A DNA stretch of 64,000 nt. Source: Amorphoplanes friuliensis DSM 7358. GTDB taxonomy: Bacteria > Actinomycetota > Actinomycetes > Mycobacteriales > Micromonosporaceae. The notes beneath the pieces are model-generated. The model was given only the letters and a program-made list of their open reading frames with translations, did not search any database and was not told the DNA's origin. Below are positions 25,701-37,700 of this stretch, in pieces. Both the position numbers and the translations under genes were made by a program. The stretch spans positions 507,501 through 571,500 of the forward strand of contig NC_022657.1 of assembly GCF_000494755.1 (NCBI RefSeq). The letters run 5' to 3'. Each line of letters opens with the position of its first letter. The first letter of the stretch is position 1.

Positions 25701-28700
25701 CGGGCATCCGCACGGTCGCCGCATCAGCAACCGTGACCTGAGAGCCCGCACTGTGCTTCGGCGTCGTCTCCTGCGAGCGGGCCACGAGCCGGAACTCGAT
25801 CCCGTACGACAGGCTGCGGGTCATCGTGTCGTCGGCCGGCTCGGTCACCGGCTTGCTGCCGGTGTGGTCGTCCCGCAGCGCCGCCTCCGCCTTCTGCCGG
25901 CGGGTCGGGTCGGTGCTGTAGAGCGGCTGCTCGTAGAAGGTCGACGCGTTGACCGCACCGAAGTTGTCGCGTTCACCGACCGCGTTGTCGGACGCCGGAT
26001 GGTTGACCCCACCGGCGACAACCGGGCCGTTCATCTTCACCGCGTACGTGTGACCGGTGCTGCGTTCCACCTTGCGACCGCGGGCGCGCTCGACCGAGCT
26101 GGTGACCTCGACGGTCGCGTCGGCCCCGGCGAACCGCGGCAGCGGCACCAGACGCGCGTCGACGAACAGGTCGCGGCCGAGGCGGCCCGGCACGGGCACC
26201 GGGAAGCGTCCGGCGAGCATCGCGGGCAGGCCGGCCTTGAGGTTGGTGCCGGTCAGACCGTCGCGGATCGCGGACCGGGTGGTCTCGTCGACCTGGACAC
26301 CCGAGTCGGCGAGCGCCTGCTCTCCGGCCCGGTGCAGGTCCGTCAGATCGACGAGGACGTGCTCGACCGCGGCGTTCTCCGGCAGCGTGTCGTGACCCTC
26401 GGCCGTGCGCCACTGCTCGCGGGCGTCGTCGGTGAGCTGGTCGGCGGGCAGGCGCGTGGCGGGCCGCGCGACACCCAGCGGACCGTTCGGCCGGGAGCTC
26501 CCCGGATGCGTGTGCAGCCCCACGTCCCGCACGTCCCGGAGCGTCAGGCCGTCGGGCCCGAGGCCGTTCCCCGTCACGGTGATGTCCAGACCGAGCTTCC
26601 CCCGGTACGCCGCCACGGGCCCGTGCGTGGTCAGCGACTGCGCATAGGTCCGCGCCTCGGTGTTGGTCTCGTCCGTCGTCCGTACGCCCAGATTGGCGGT
26701 GCCGACGTAACCACCACCCACGGTCTGACTCGCCGGGCCGTGTGCGGGGGACTGCGCGTCCTCGGTGACGGTGCCCTGCGCCCGCAGCGTCACCGACACC
26801 GAGCCGACCGTGCTGCCCTTGCTGCGGGTGTCGGCGTGGCTGACTGTCGTGCTGTCGCTGACCGTCAGGTCCTCGACCTGCTCGATGCCGGTGAACGTCG
26901 GCGCCTGCACGAAGTCGGCCGTCAGCGTGGCCTGATAGGTGTGCCCGCGGAACCGCCCCTCGATCCGCAGCGGCAGGGTCCGCCCACCGTTCAGCGCCCC
27001 GCCGACGTGACTCTGGGCGTTGGCGAGGAACGTCTGCAGGGCCCGGACGTTGTCGTGCGGGGTGTCCAGAGCCGACTGCGGCAGCAGCGCGTCCGCGATC
27101 TCGTCGCCCACGGTGTCCGCGATTCGTCGCCGCAGGTGCGGGATGCGGTCGCTGAGGTCGACGGTCGTGTCGACACCCCCGAGGCCGAGCGAGCGGTCGG
27201 GTGCCGGACCCAGCGCCGCACCGCGCGGATCCTCGGCCGCGGGCGCCGGTCGTTGCCCGGCCAGGTCGTCACGCTGCCGCTGCTGTTCGCGGGCGACGAT
27301 GTCGCGTTCCCGCTGCTGGCGGTCGAGACGGCTGTCCTGCCGGTCCTGCTGACTCTGCCGCAGGTCGGCGGTCTCGATCTGCTGCCGCGCGGTCAGCGCG
27401 ACACGCTCGGCGTGGTGCTGGGCGACACGGGCCTGGATCGCGGCGGCCAGCTGCTCGCGGCGGGCGGGCTCGGTCCGGCGGTCCACCCGCTCGGCGAACG
27501 CCCGGTCCTGCTGCTCCTGATTCCACTGGTGGCGGCGCAGGTCGGCGCGTTCCCGCCGGTGCTCGGCGGTCTGGCGGGCGCGTTCGGCGTCGTGCTCGGC
27601 CTGCTGCTGCGTGGCCTGGCCGGCGTGCCACTGCTGGAGTTTCACGTCGTTGTCCTGCTGCGTCCGCGCCAGGTCGTGCTCGCGCATCTGCTGGACCTGC
27701 GACTCGGTCATCCACATCAGCACCGAGTCCGGCAGGGTGAAGCTCTGCCCGGCCCGCTGCGTCTTCTCACCCGGCAGCACGTCCAGAACGTCGAGGTTGC
27801 CCTCGTGGCGAGCCTCGGCGATCACCTCGGCGGCGACGTCCAGCTGCACCAGCACCCGCCGCTCGGGACGGCTGCCGATCTTCAGCTTCCCGACACCGGT
27901 GAGGCTGTCGTCGGTCGTACCGCCCCAGGTGCGCTGCCAGGGGGTCAGCGTCGCGACGACCACACCGCCGGGGGTGCTCTTCGTGTCGCCGTGGTCGGTG
28001 GCCGTGCCGGTCACCGACGCGACGCCGGTGATCGCGGTGCTGACCTCGTACGAGCGGCCGTGTTTGCTGCGCGTCGCCGAGCCGCCGGAGAGCACGTCCT
28101 TGACCCGTGCGAACTCCGAGTCGGGCAGGATTCGCGGGTTGGTCGGTCGCAGCCGCACCCGGGCGTCCGCGTCCGCGTCGGCGGACCGGCGGCCGTGCCG
28201 CAGGTTGCTCAGCGCCACCGGTCGGGTGAAGACCTCCGGGTCGCCGGCCAGCCGCTCGGGGGAGAGCGCGTCGGCGATGACGGTCGAGATCCGCCCGTCC
28301 GCGAAGCCGTAGATCGGATCCTTCGACGCGGCGGTCAGCGCCTCCTTGGCCGCGGCCTGCAGGTGCTCGGCGCCCAGGAACGACTCGACCTGGCTGCCCG
28401 TGAGGTCGTGCGGATAACCACCGGTCATCCGGCTGAGCGGCGCCGGGTGCTCGATCCACTCCGGGTCGCGCGGCTCCCGGCTCGGGACGGCCGGCGGCGG
28501 GGTCGTGGAGACCCGGTGCTCAGGGACGAGCAGGTGCACCTTCAGCTCGTACGAGGTCGGAGGGTTGCTGGTGGTCGCGACCACGTCCGGCAGACCACGG
28601 CCGGGGCTTCCGGGTACGAGGTGACGGGCGTTCTGGTTCGGCCGGACACTCGATTCGGTGGTCGCCGTGATCTGCAGGGTGCCGGCGAACTCCCGCATCG

Positions 28701-31700
28701 GCCGGTCCCCGAGTTTGCCCTCCTCGGTCAGGCCGGGCGCATGTGTGGCCTCCGAGGTGCGGCCACGACTGACGCCGATCTCGTGCGCCTTCGTGGACGT
28801 GCGGCTGGCCTTCGGGCCGCCGAGCAGCGTGGAGAACGCCCGGCCGACCGGGCCCAGGATGCGCGCCTCCAGGCTCAGCTCGACCGTGCGGCTGCGTTCC
28901 TGACCGGCGGTGGTGGTCGTCTTCGACTTGTGCTTGTCGCCGGCCTCAAAATCGCCGCGGTCGATCAGGTCGCCGTCGGACAGGTCGGTGAGAGCGCCGC
29001 TGACCGTGACGACCGAGGTGTAGTCGTACAGCTTGCCCTGTTTGATCAGCGGGATCTGCAGGCCGGGACCGACGATGCGGTCGAGCAGATAACGCAGCTG
29101 CCGGTTGGAGAGCATCGTGCGGGCATCGGTGTCGCGGGAGAGGATCGCCTGCACACCGGCGTTGATGCCCTCGGCGAAGGCCGGGTCGTCGAACTGCTGC
29201 ACGAAGGTGTCGGGGTGCAGCGTGAAGCCACGTTTGCCCGGGACGCTGCGCAGAGCCTCGGCGACGGCCTCGTAGATCTTGTCGCCGCCGCGCAGGTCGT
29301 TGATGAACGCGCCACCGAACGACTTGCCGTGCTCGATCGGCGGCGGCGCGAAGTGGGTGCGGCCGGTGCCCGTCCGTCCCCGCCAGCTCGCGAGGTCACG
29401 GTCGGGGTCGAGGGCGGTGTCGCGGATCCGGTCCTGGGTCGTCCACTGCAGGGTCTCGACCGTGCCGTCCAGCTCGCGGGCCGGTTGCCCGATCGGGCGT
29501 ACCTGGAGGTCGTAGACGGTCCGGTAGCGGACCGCCGGGCCGGACGCCGTGAGGGTCTGCCGGGTGCCGGACTCCTCCTTGATCTCCTGGGTGTTCGGCC
29601 CCTTGCGGGTGGCGGAGACCTTCGGCCCGACGAGGAACGTCACCAGTGGCACATCGGTGCCGCCGCCGGCCATGCCCCACAGGTTGAACGGCCGGTCCGC
29701 GCTGCTGAGGTCGGTGTTCTCACTCGCGAACGCCGACGTGTCCGTGTGTGTCGCCCGGTCGACCGTCTCGACGACCTGCACCTGACGGGCGACGAGCCGC
29801 ATCTGCACCGCACGGTTGCGCCCCGGGAAGAGCCGCCGCCACGGCTTTTCGTGCGCGCGCAGCAGCGCGTCGGAGGTGACCCAGCCCTGGTGCCGGTCGG
29901 TGGGGTCGTGAACGACCATCTTGCCGAGCTTCGCCGAGATGTTGGCCTCGCTGAAGAACTGCTGCAGCACGGTCCGCCCGGGCGCGCCCAGCCGCGTGAT
30001 GTCGCCGAGTCCTTGGTCCTCGAGCAGCTTCGCGGCCTGGTCGAAGAACGTGTTGTCGGCAGGCCGGCTGACGACGCTCTCCACACCGAAACGCTTGGGC
30101 GGTGCGGCATCCAGCGGCGGATCGTCAGGGGACCGCGCCGGCAGCGCGGGCGGCTTCGCCAGCTTGGTCGGCACCCGCAGCGGCACCTCACCCTCGGCGG
30201 TCGCCGTGCCCACTCCGCGCAGCGTGGCGGTGAAGGTGATCGGCACGCTGACCTCGGCCTGGTCCTCGACCTCGACCGACGTGGTGGTCGTGAAGGTCGT
30301 GCGGTTGGCCGTCGAGTGTGTGGTCGCCGGGCCGGTCGGGATGCTCGCACCCGCGCCGAACACCGCCGGCGGCATCACGGTGACCGTGGCCTTGGGCTCG
30401 AGGTGCTTGTCGCGGCTGTGCCGCAGGGAGTGCGTACCGGTGGCCTCGGTCTTGCTCGAGGCCTGGCCCGCGGCGTCGGACTTGCCGGTCACGCGGACGC
30501 CGTCCCAGCCGAGCGTGGCCGTGACGATCAGCTCGGCCGGTTTGCCGTCGATGACCACCGGATAGGGCCGCCCGGTGCCGAGGAACTGGTCGACGTCGTC
30601 CCGGATGTCCTGCTGCAGGTCGGCGACCACCTCGGCCGGCAGGCCCGGTGCCAGCGCCCGAAGGGGAGTGGCCAGATCGGCCCGGTCGGTCGCCCGCGTC
30701 TGCTCGGCCAGACCGAGGGTCCGGCTTTCCTTCAGGTACGCGGGCAGACTCTGGCGTACCGCCTCGGGGGCGGGCAGGGCGAGGTCGCCGTCGGTGGTGA
30801 GGGCAACGCCGATCCCCTCGGGGTTGTCGTCGATCTGTTGCTGGTTGTCCGGGGACAGCGACGCGTCGGCGATCTCGTTGATGCGGTCGACGTGCCGCTG
30901 GAAGATCTCCGGCCGGTCGGCGGGATCCGCCGAGGTCATCAGCGAGTTGTCGCTGTAGACCGCGGCGGACTCCGGCGTGCGGTTGAAGACGCGGTTGTCG
31001 ACGTTCTCGTCCCGCAGGCCCAGGTAGTGCCCGATCTCGTGCGCCAGGTCGAGGTCGGTGGCGGTGGTCGACCAGGTGGTCTGGGTGTTCGGGGCGTCGC
31101 CGTGCAGCTCGATGGTGGCGTGGGCGTCGGCGGGATCGTCGGTGAACTCCACGGTGACGTTGAGCTGGCCGTCACCGATCCGGAAGCCCTGGTTGAAAAC
31201 GCTGTCGACGGCGTCCTTGGCCCGCTGTTCGACCTCGGCACGCTGGTCGCGGGCCGTGGGGTCCTGCGGGTCCAGGTGCACCTTGACGGTGAAGTCCCGC
31301 ACGCCGTTGGGCAGCGCCCGGTAGTCGTAGGCGATCGGCCCGTCCACCCGGCCGACCTGGGGGCGTGCCGTTGTCGGCACCTCCAGCCCGGCGGCCCGGT
31401 AGGACTCGGCAACAAAGTCCGGGACACCACGGTCGGTGGCCGGCTGCTCGACCACGTCGAACGCCGACGTGTTCGCCCGGCGCGGCGGCGTCTGCTCCCG
31501 CAGGGCGTCGATCTGTGCCCGGGACGCGGGTGCCTCGACCGTCTCCGGTGTCCGCGCGTCCTGCTTGCCGCCGACCACCGGGCCGGTGCCGAGCGGAGAG
31601 GGACGTGTCGGCGGGTACGGGCCGAAGACAACACGGTCCTGGTTGTCGCGGCTGCGCTCGACGTGGACGGTGCCGGTCGCGCCCGGCGCCGCATATCGCG

Positions 31701-34700
31701 TGGTCCCCTGCCGGGTGTGCACGTCGATGTTCAGGCCGAGCGCCCGCGCCGACGCGTCCAGCACCACGTCGTACGCGCCGCGCAGCTGCTCGCGCTCCCG
31801 GCGGCTGCTCTCGGCCGTGCTCGCATCGGGCACGTAGCTGCCGGTCTGTGCCCGCGGCGCACCGAGAGCCGCCACGACGAAGTGCCCGTTGCGGTACGGG
31901 TTCTCCCGCCGCCGATCGGCGAGCTGTTCGAGCAGGCCCGCGGACGGCGTCGTGCCGAGCACCCGGTCGCGGATCTGGAAGCCGTCGAGGTTCAGATTGG
32001 CGGCGAGGGCGTTGAACACCGAGTCGGCGCGCAGGTTGACACCCTGCCGGGCGATCGCGGCCGCGTTGGCGAACTCCTGCCGGATCGTGTTGGCGGTGTT
32101 CGACAGCGAGAGCTGCTGCGCGGCGTAGAGCTTCTGACTCGACGGCAGGCCGACGCTGTCACTCGTGCCCGGGATGCCCAGGGAGATCGCCGGGTTCAGC
32201 GTGTTGTGCGACTGGCCGCCGAGCTGCTGCTTCTGCGCCGGCGACAACGTGGTGGCCCACGAGGGTGCGGCCGTCACCACGTTCGCGCCGGTGCCGCCGA
32301 AGTAGTGCGACGTGGCCGCCGGGTGGTACGCCGGGGTGGTGAACGCGTTTGCGGTCGAGGCGCTGCTGCTCGCGTACCCGGTGAGGCCCGTACCGGCCTT
32401 GGCCTGCTTGGGGCCGCTCGGACCGCCCGGCACCTGATTGCCGGCGTCGTAACCGAAGAACCGGCCCGAGACGGTCAGCATGCTGGTGTGCGACTGCGGC
32501 AGGGCCTTGCCGATGATGACGTCGGCCGCGAGCCGCGACAGGTCGGTCGGCACAGCGGAGTCGGCGTAATCGACCAGGAAGCCGCGACCACGGCTCGGGT
32601 GCCGGTTGTTCTGCGAGTCGACCTGCACACGGGTGTCCCGCGCGTCGCCGTAGGTGGTGGCCAGCTCGTCGGCGTAGGCGCGGTTCAGGTTGGTGCTGAG
32701 CTGCCCGAACTCCGCGGAACCCTCACCGAAACGAACCCCCGGCCGGCCCACGGTGAGCAGACCGTCGACGAAGAGGTTCGGCTCCGGCGCGTACGGGAGC
32801 AGCGGGTGGATCTCCGCCTGCCGGTCCCGGGTCTGCATGTCGTCGCGGACCGCGTTGGTGAAGTCGCGGACGAACTGCGCGGCGTTGCCGGGATCGTCGA
32901 GCCGGTCGATCGCGTCCCGCAACTTCTGCCGGGCCGAACCCTTCTCCTTGCCGATACGCCGGTCCAGCCGGTCACGGGTGTCACGGATCAGCTCGGCCGC
33001 CGACCCCACGCGATAACCACCCGTCAGCATCAGCGGCCGGTCCGGGTCGTCGTCCGCGTACGCGGTCAGCTCCTGCAACTGGTCGAACACGTGCGTGCCG
33101 GAGTCGGTGGTGCGGGCACCCGTGTCGAAGTCCTGGAACGACACGTACGGGTAGGCGCCCGTGGCCGCGTAGGCCTGCACGGCGGAGGTCAGGGCCGAGC
33201 TGTCGAGGATGGCGTTGCGGCCGCGGCCGTACAGGAAGGAGCCGGTGCTCTTGGACTTGCCGACCGCGTGACCGGTGACGGCGACCGGCCACGGGCTCTG
33301 GTTCGCCAGTTGCACGGCCTGGGCGACACCGCGTTCGAGGTCGCGGCTCACCGAGCTCGACGGGGTGTTGACGCCGACCACGAACGCGACCCGGGTGCCG
33401 GGCTGCATCCCACCGATGATGGAGTTCATGACCTGCGGCAGCCGGGCGACGTCACTGGCCGGGACCATCATGTTGACCACAAAGGCCATCGGGGCGCGGC
33501 GCCCGATCAGGTCGTCACGCACGATCGGGTACGACCGGCCGTCGACCCGGACCTGCCGGGCGACCAGGTCGTCGAAGGCGCGGTTGCGGCCGCCGGACAC
33601 CTTCGGCGGCGGTGCGGGCCGTGAGCCGAGGCCACCGCGATCACGGTCGGCCGACGGTCGCGGGGCCGCGTTGTCACCGCGGTCGGCCGAGAGAACGGCC
33701 TCGGCGGTCTGGTCGATCTTGTCCAGGTGCCGCTGGAACACCTCGGGCCGGCTGTCCGGGTCGGCCGAGGTCATCAGCGAGTTGTCGCTGTAGACCGCGG
33801 CGGACTCCGGCGTGCGGTTGAAGACGCGGTTGTCGACGTTCTCGTCGCTCAGGCCGAGGTAGTGGCCGATCTCGTGCGCCAGATCGACGTCACTGCTGGT
33901 GGTGGACCACTCGGTCTGCGTTGTCCGGACATCACCGTGCAGCTCGACCGTCGTGTGGGCCTCGGCCGGGTCGTCGGTGAACTCGACATTGACGTTGAGC
34001 TGGCCGTCACCGATGCGGAAGCCCTGGTTGAAGATGCTGTCGACGGCGTCCTTGGCCCGCTGCTCGACGTCGGCGCGCTGTTCACGGGCGGTTGCGTCCT
34101 GCGGGTCCAGGTGCACCTTGACGGTGAAGTCCCGCACGCCGTTCGGTAGCGCCCGGTAGTCGTACGCGATCGGACCCTCGACCCGCGTGACGTCCGGCCG
34201 GGCCGTGGCCGGTGCCTCCAGGCCGGCCGCCCGGTAGGACTCCGCGACGATGTCCGGCACCCCGCGACCGGTCGGCGCCGACTCGACCACGTCGAACGCC
34301 GACGTGTTCGCCGTCCGCGGTGTCACGGTGCTGCGCTGGGCGTCGATCTCGCTCTTCGGTGCGGGCGACGGCACGAGGTCCGGCGTCCGCGCGTCCTGCT
34401 TGCCACCGGTGACCGGGCCGGACCCGAGCGGCGACGGACGTGACGACGGCCGCGGGCGGAAGACGATCCGGTCGTGGCTGTCGCGCGTGCGGTCGACGTG
34501 CAGCGTCTGCGTGGCGCCCGGTGCGGTGTGCCGGACCGTGCCCTGCGGGGTGTGCACGTGGATGTTCAGGCCGAGATCCCGCGCGATCACATCGGTCAGC
34601 ACGTCGTAGGCCGACCGCAGCTGGTCACGCTCCTGCGACGTCGACTCGGCCCTCGCGGCCGAGGGGACATAGGCGCGCGTGTCGGCGCGCGGCGCGCCGA

Positions 34701-37700
34701 TCGCCGCGACCACAAAATGCCCGTTCCGGTACGGGTTCTCGCGCCGCTGATCCGCCAGCTGCTCCAGCAGACTCGCATTGGCGTTCTGGCCCGTAGCGAG
34801 CGTGCGCTCCCGGATGCGGTTGGCGTCCAGGTTGAGCTGGGCCGCGAGCGCGCTGTAGATCGAGGTGTCGCGGACGCCGAGGTTCGACTGGTTGACGACG
34901 CTCGCCGCGTTGGCGAACTCCTGGCGGATGGTGTTCGCCGTGTTCGACAGTGACAGCTGCTGCGCGGCGTAGAGCTTCTGACTCGACGGCAGCCCGATCG
35001 TGTCACTCGTGCCCGGGATGCCCATCGAGATGGCCGGGCTCAGCGTGTTGTGCGTCTGACCGCCGAGCTGCTGCTTCTGCTGCGGTGTCAGCGACGTCGT
35101 CCACGAGGGTGCGGTCTGCACGGCGGTCTGGCCGCTGCCACCGAAGTACGGGGACATCGTCGCCGGGTGGTACACCGGGGTCGTGAACGCGCTCGCGGTC
35201 GAGGCGCTGCTCGTCGCGTACCCCGTGAGACCCGTACCGGCCTTGGCCTGCTTGGGGCCGCTCGGACCGCCCGGCACCTGGTAACCCGCGTCGTAACCGA
35301 AGAACCGGCCCGAGACCGTCAGCATGCTCGTGTGCGATTGCGGCAGGGCCTTGCCGATGATGACGTCGGCCGCCAGCCGCGACAGGTCGGTCGGTACGGC
35401 CGAATCGGCGTAGTCGACCAGGAACGCCTGACCACGCTTCGGATGCCGGTAGTTCTGCGCGTCGACCTGCAGCTGGCCCTGGCGGACCTCCTTCGGCACC
35501 TGCTTCAGCGTGCCGTGGCCGTAATCGGCGGCCAGCTCCTCCGCGTAGGCACGGTTCAGGCTGGTGCTGAGCTGGCCGTACTCCGCGGCACCGTCACCGA
35601 ACTGGACGTCACGGTTACCCCTGATCAGTAGACCGTCGACGAAGAGGTTCGGCTCCGGCGCGTACGGGAGCAAGGGGTGGATCTTGCTCTGCCGGTCGCG
35701 GGTCTGCATGTCGTCGCTGATCGCCCGCGAGAAGTCGGACACGAACTGCGCGGCGTTGCCCGGATGGTTCAGGCGGGCGATCGCGTTCTCGATCCGCTGC
35801 TTTGCCGGTCCTTTCTCGTTGCCCACGCGGCTTTCGAGCCGGTGCCGGGTGTCTTTGATCAACTCCGCTGCGTCGCCGACCCGGTAACCACCGGTCATCA
35901 TCATCGGGCGGTCCGGCTCGTCGTCCGAATAGGCCGTCAGATCCTGCAACTGGTTGAAGACGTGCTTGCCCGAACCCGTGGTCCGGGCGCCGGTGTCAAA
36001 ATCCTGGAACGCCACATACGGGTACGCGCGATTTGCGGCGAACGCCTCCACGGCCGCCTTGGTCTCGGAACTGTTCAGGACCGCGTTGCGCGCCTTGCCG
36101 TACGGGAAGGTGCTCTTGCCCGCACCGACCGCGTGACCGGCGATCGCGATCGGGAACGGCATGGACTGCGCGAGCTGCGTGGCCTGGTCGACACCGCGCT
36201 GCAAAGCACTGTTCGGGCTGGTCGCGGTGGTGTTGACGCCCACGACGAAGGCCACCGGGGTGTCGGGCCGCATCCCGGCCGCAATCGAGTTGATCACCTG
36301 CGGGAGCCGGTGCACGTCCGCCGCGGACACCATCATGTTGACGACAAAACCCATCGGGGCTTCGGAAGTCTTGGTGTCCCGGTACATCAGGTTGTCGCGG
36401 ATCGACCGGTACGAGTCGGCCGTCACAGGGATGCGGTTCCGCACCAGATTGTCGAACGCCTGATTGGTGCCACCGGGTACCCGCGGCGGCGGCGCCGGCC
36501 GCGTCCCGAGAGCACCCTCGTGATCCTCGGTGGTCGAGCCCGGTGCCGTCTCCGCCGTCTCGAGAATCTTGTCGACGTGGCGCGGGAGCACCTCCGGACT
36601 GCTGTCCGGGTCGGTCGTCGCCATCAGCGAGTTGTCATCGCGGGCGGTGGTGTTCAGGACCCGCCGGATCGGGCCGGTGTCGGCGTACTCGTCCGGCAGC
36701 CCCAGGTAGTGCCCGATCTCGTGCGCGTTCTGGATCCCCGAATCGCTGGTCGACCACTGCGTCTGCGTGGTGTCGACGGGCGTACTCGACAGGTTGATGG
36801 TGGTGTGCGCGGCGGCAGGATCATCGGTGAACTCGACCGTGACATTGAGCCGGTCATCGGTGTTGAAGAGGCTGTCGACAGCGTCCCGCGTCTGCTGCTC
36901 AACCTGCTTCTGCTGCTGGGCGGCCGTGCTGTCCGTCGGATTCAGGTGCACCCGGACCGTGAAGTCCTGCTTGCCACCCGGCAACGTCCGATGATCAAAA
37001 GCGATCAGCCCGTCGATCCGGCCCACATCCGGCCGGGCCTCGGTCGGCACATCCAGACCCGCCGACCGGTACGAGTCAGCCACGACCTTCGGTACGCCCT
37101 GATGAGCCGGCAGCTCGACGACGTCGTACGTGGTCGCGGTGACCGTCCGGGGATCAGTGGCCACACCACCGAACGGTGTCGTGTTGGTCGAATGCGGCTG
37201 GTACGGGCTGCTGATCGTCTGCACGCCGGGAATGTGCGTCGGCATGAACGAATACCGCGGGTTGCCGGCCGCCGGCGGCAACGTGGCCAGTCCGCCGCTC
37301 TGCCCGTCGAGGAAAACCAGATGCCCCGGATCAAGCTTGACCACATTGATCAGATGGCCGGTGACGTTGGTGAACGGCTTGTCGTAGGCGATGATCCCCC
37401 GCGACCCGGGCGGCAGCGTGTCCAGGTAGGCCACCAGATTGCGCAGGCTTCCCCGCGCCTGAAACCGGCCGCCCATCCGCTGCTCGAGCGACTTCAGATC
37501 CGGAATGGTGCCGGCCTTGGGCGCAACCTGCGGCGGATTCCCGGCCAGCATGCTGTCGACGATCTGCGTGGTGATGTGACAGTTCGTGTCCAGAGGGCCG
37601 AGCTTGACCGGGTTGATGCCGTCCAACCCCGGAAAGAGGTCGCGGGTCAGGACGGTGATGTCGGCTGCGGTGTGCGGACCCGCATTGACGTTGCCCGCGA

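Noticed and set aside
25135..33624. 8.5-kb plus-strand open frame antisense to the giant toxin
   Set aside because: Length alone is misleading in such GC-rich DNA. The product is compositionally odd (Arg/Val/Asp/Gly-rich) with no domains, while the minus frame holds many recognisable catalytic motifs and repeats.
34300..35100. OTU-type deubiquitinase domain in the duplicated cassette
   Set aside because: The stretch RENPYRNGHFVVAA and LGLNIHVHTPQG is reminiscent of OTU proteases, but no convincing catalytic Cys/His pair could be placed, so it was not annotated.
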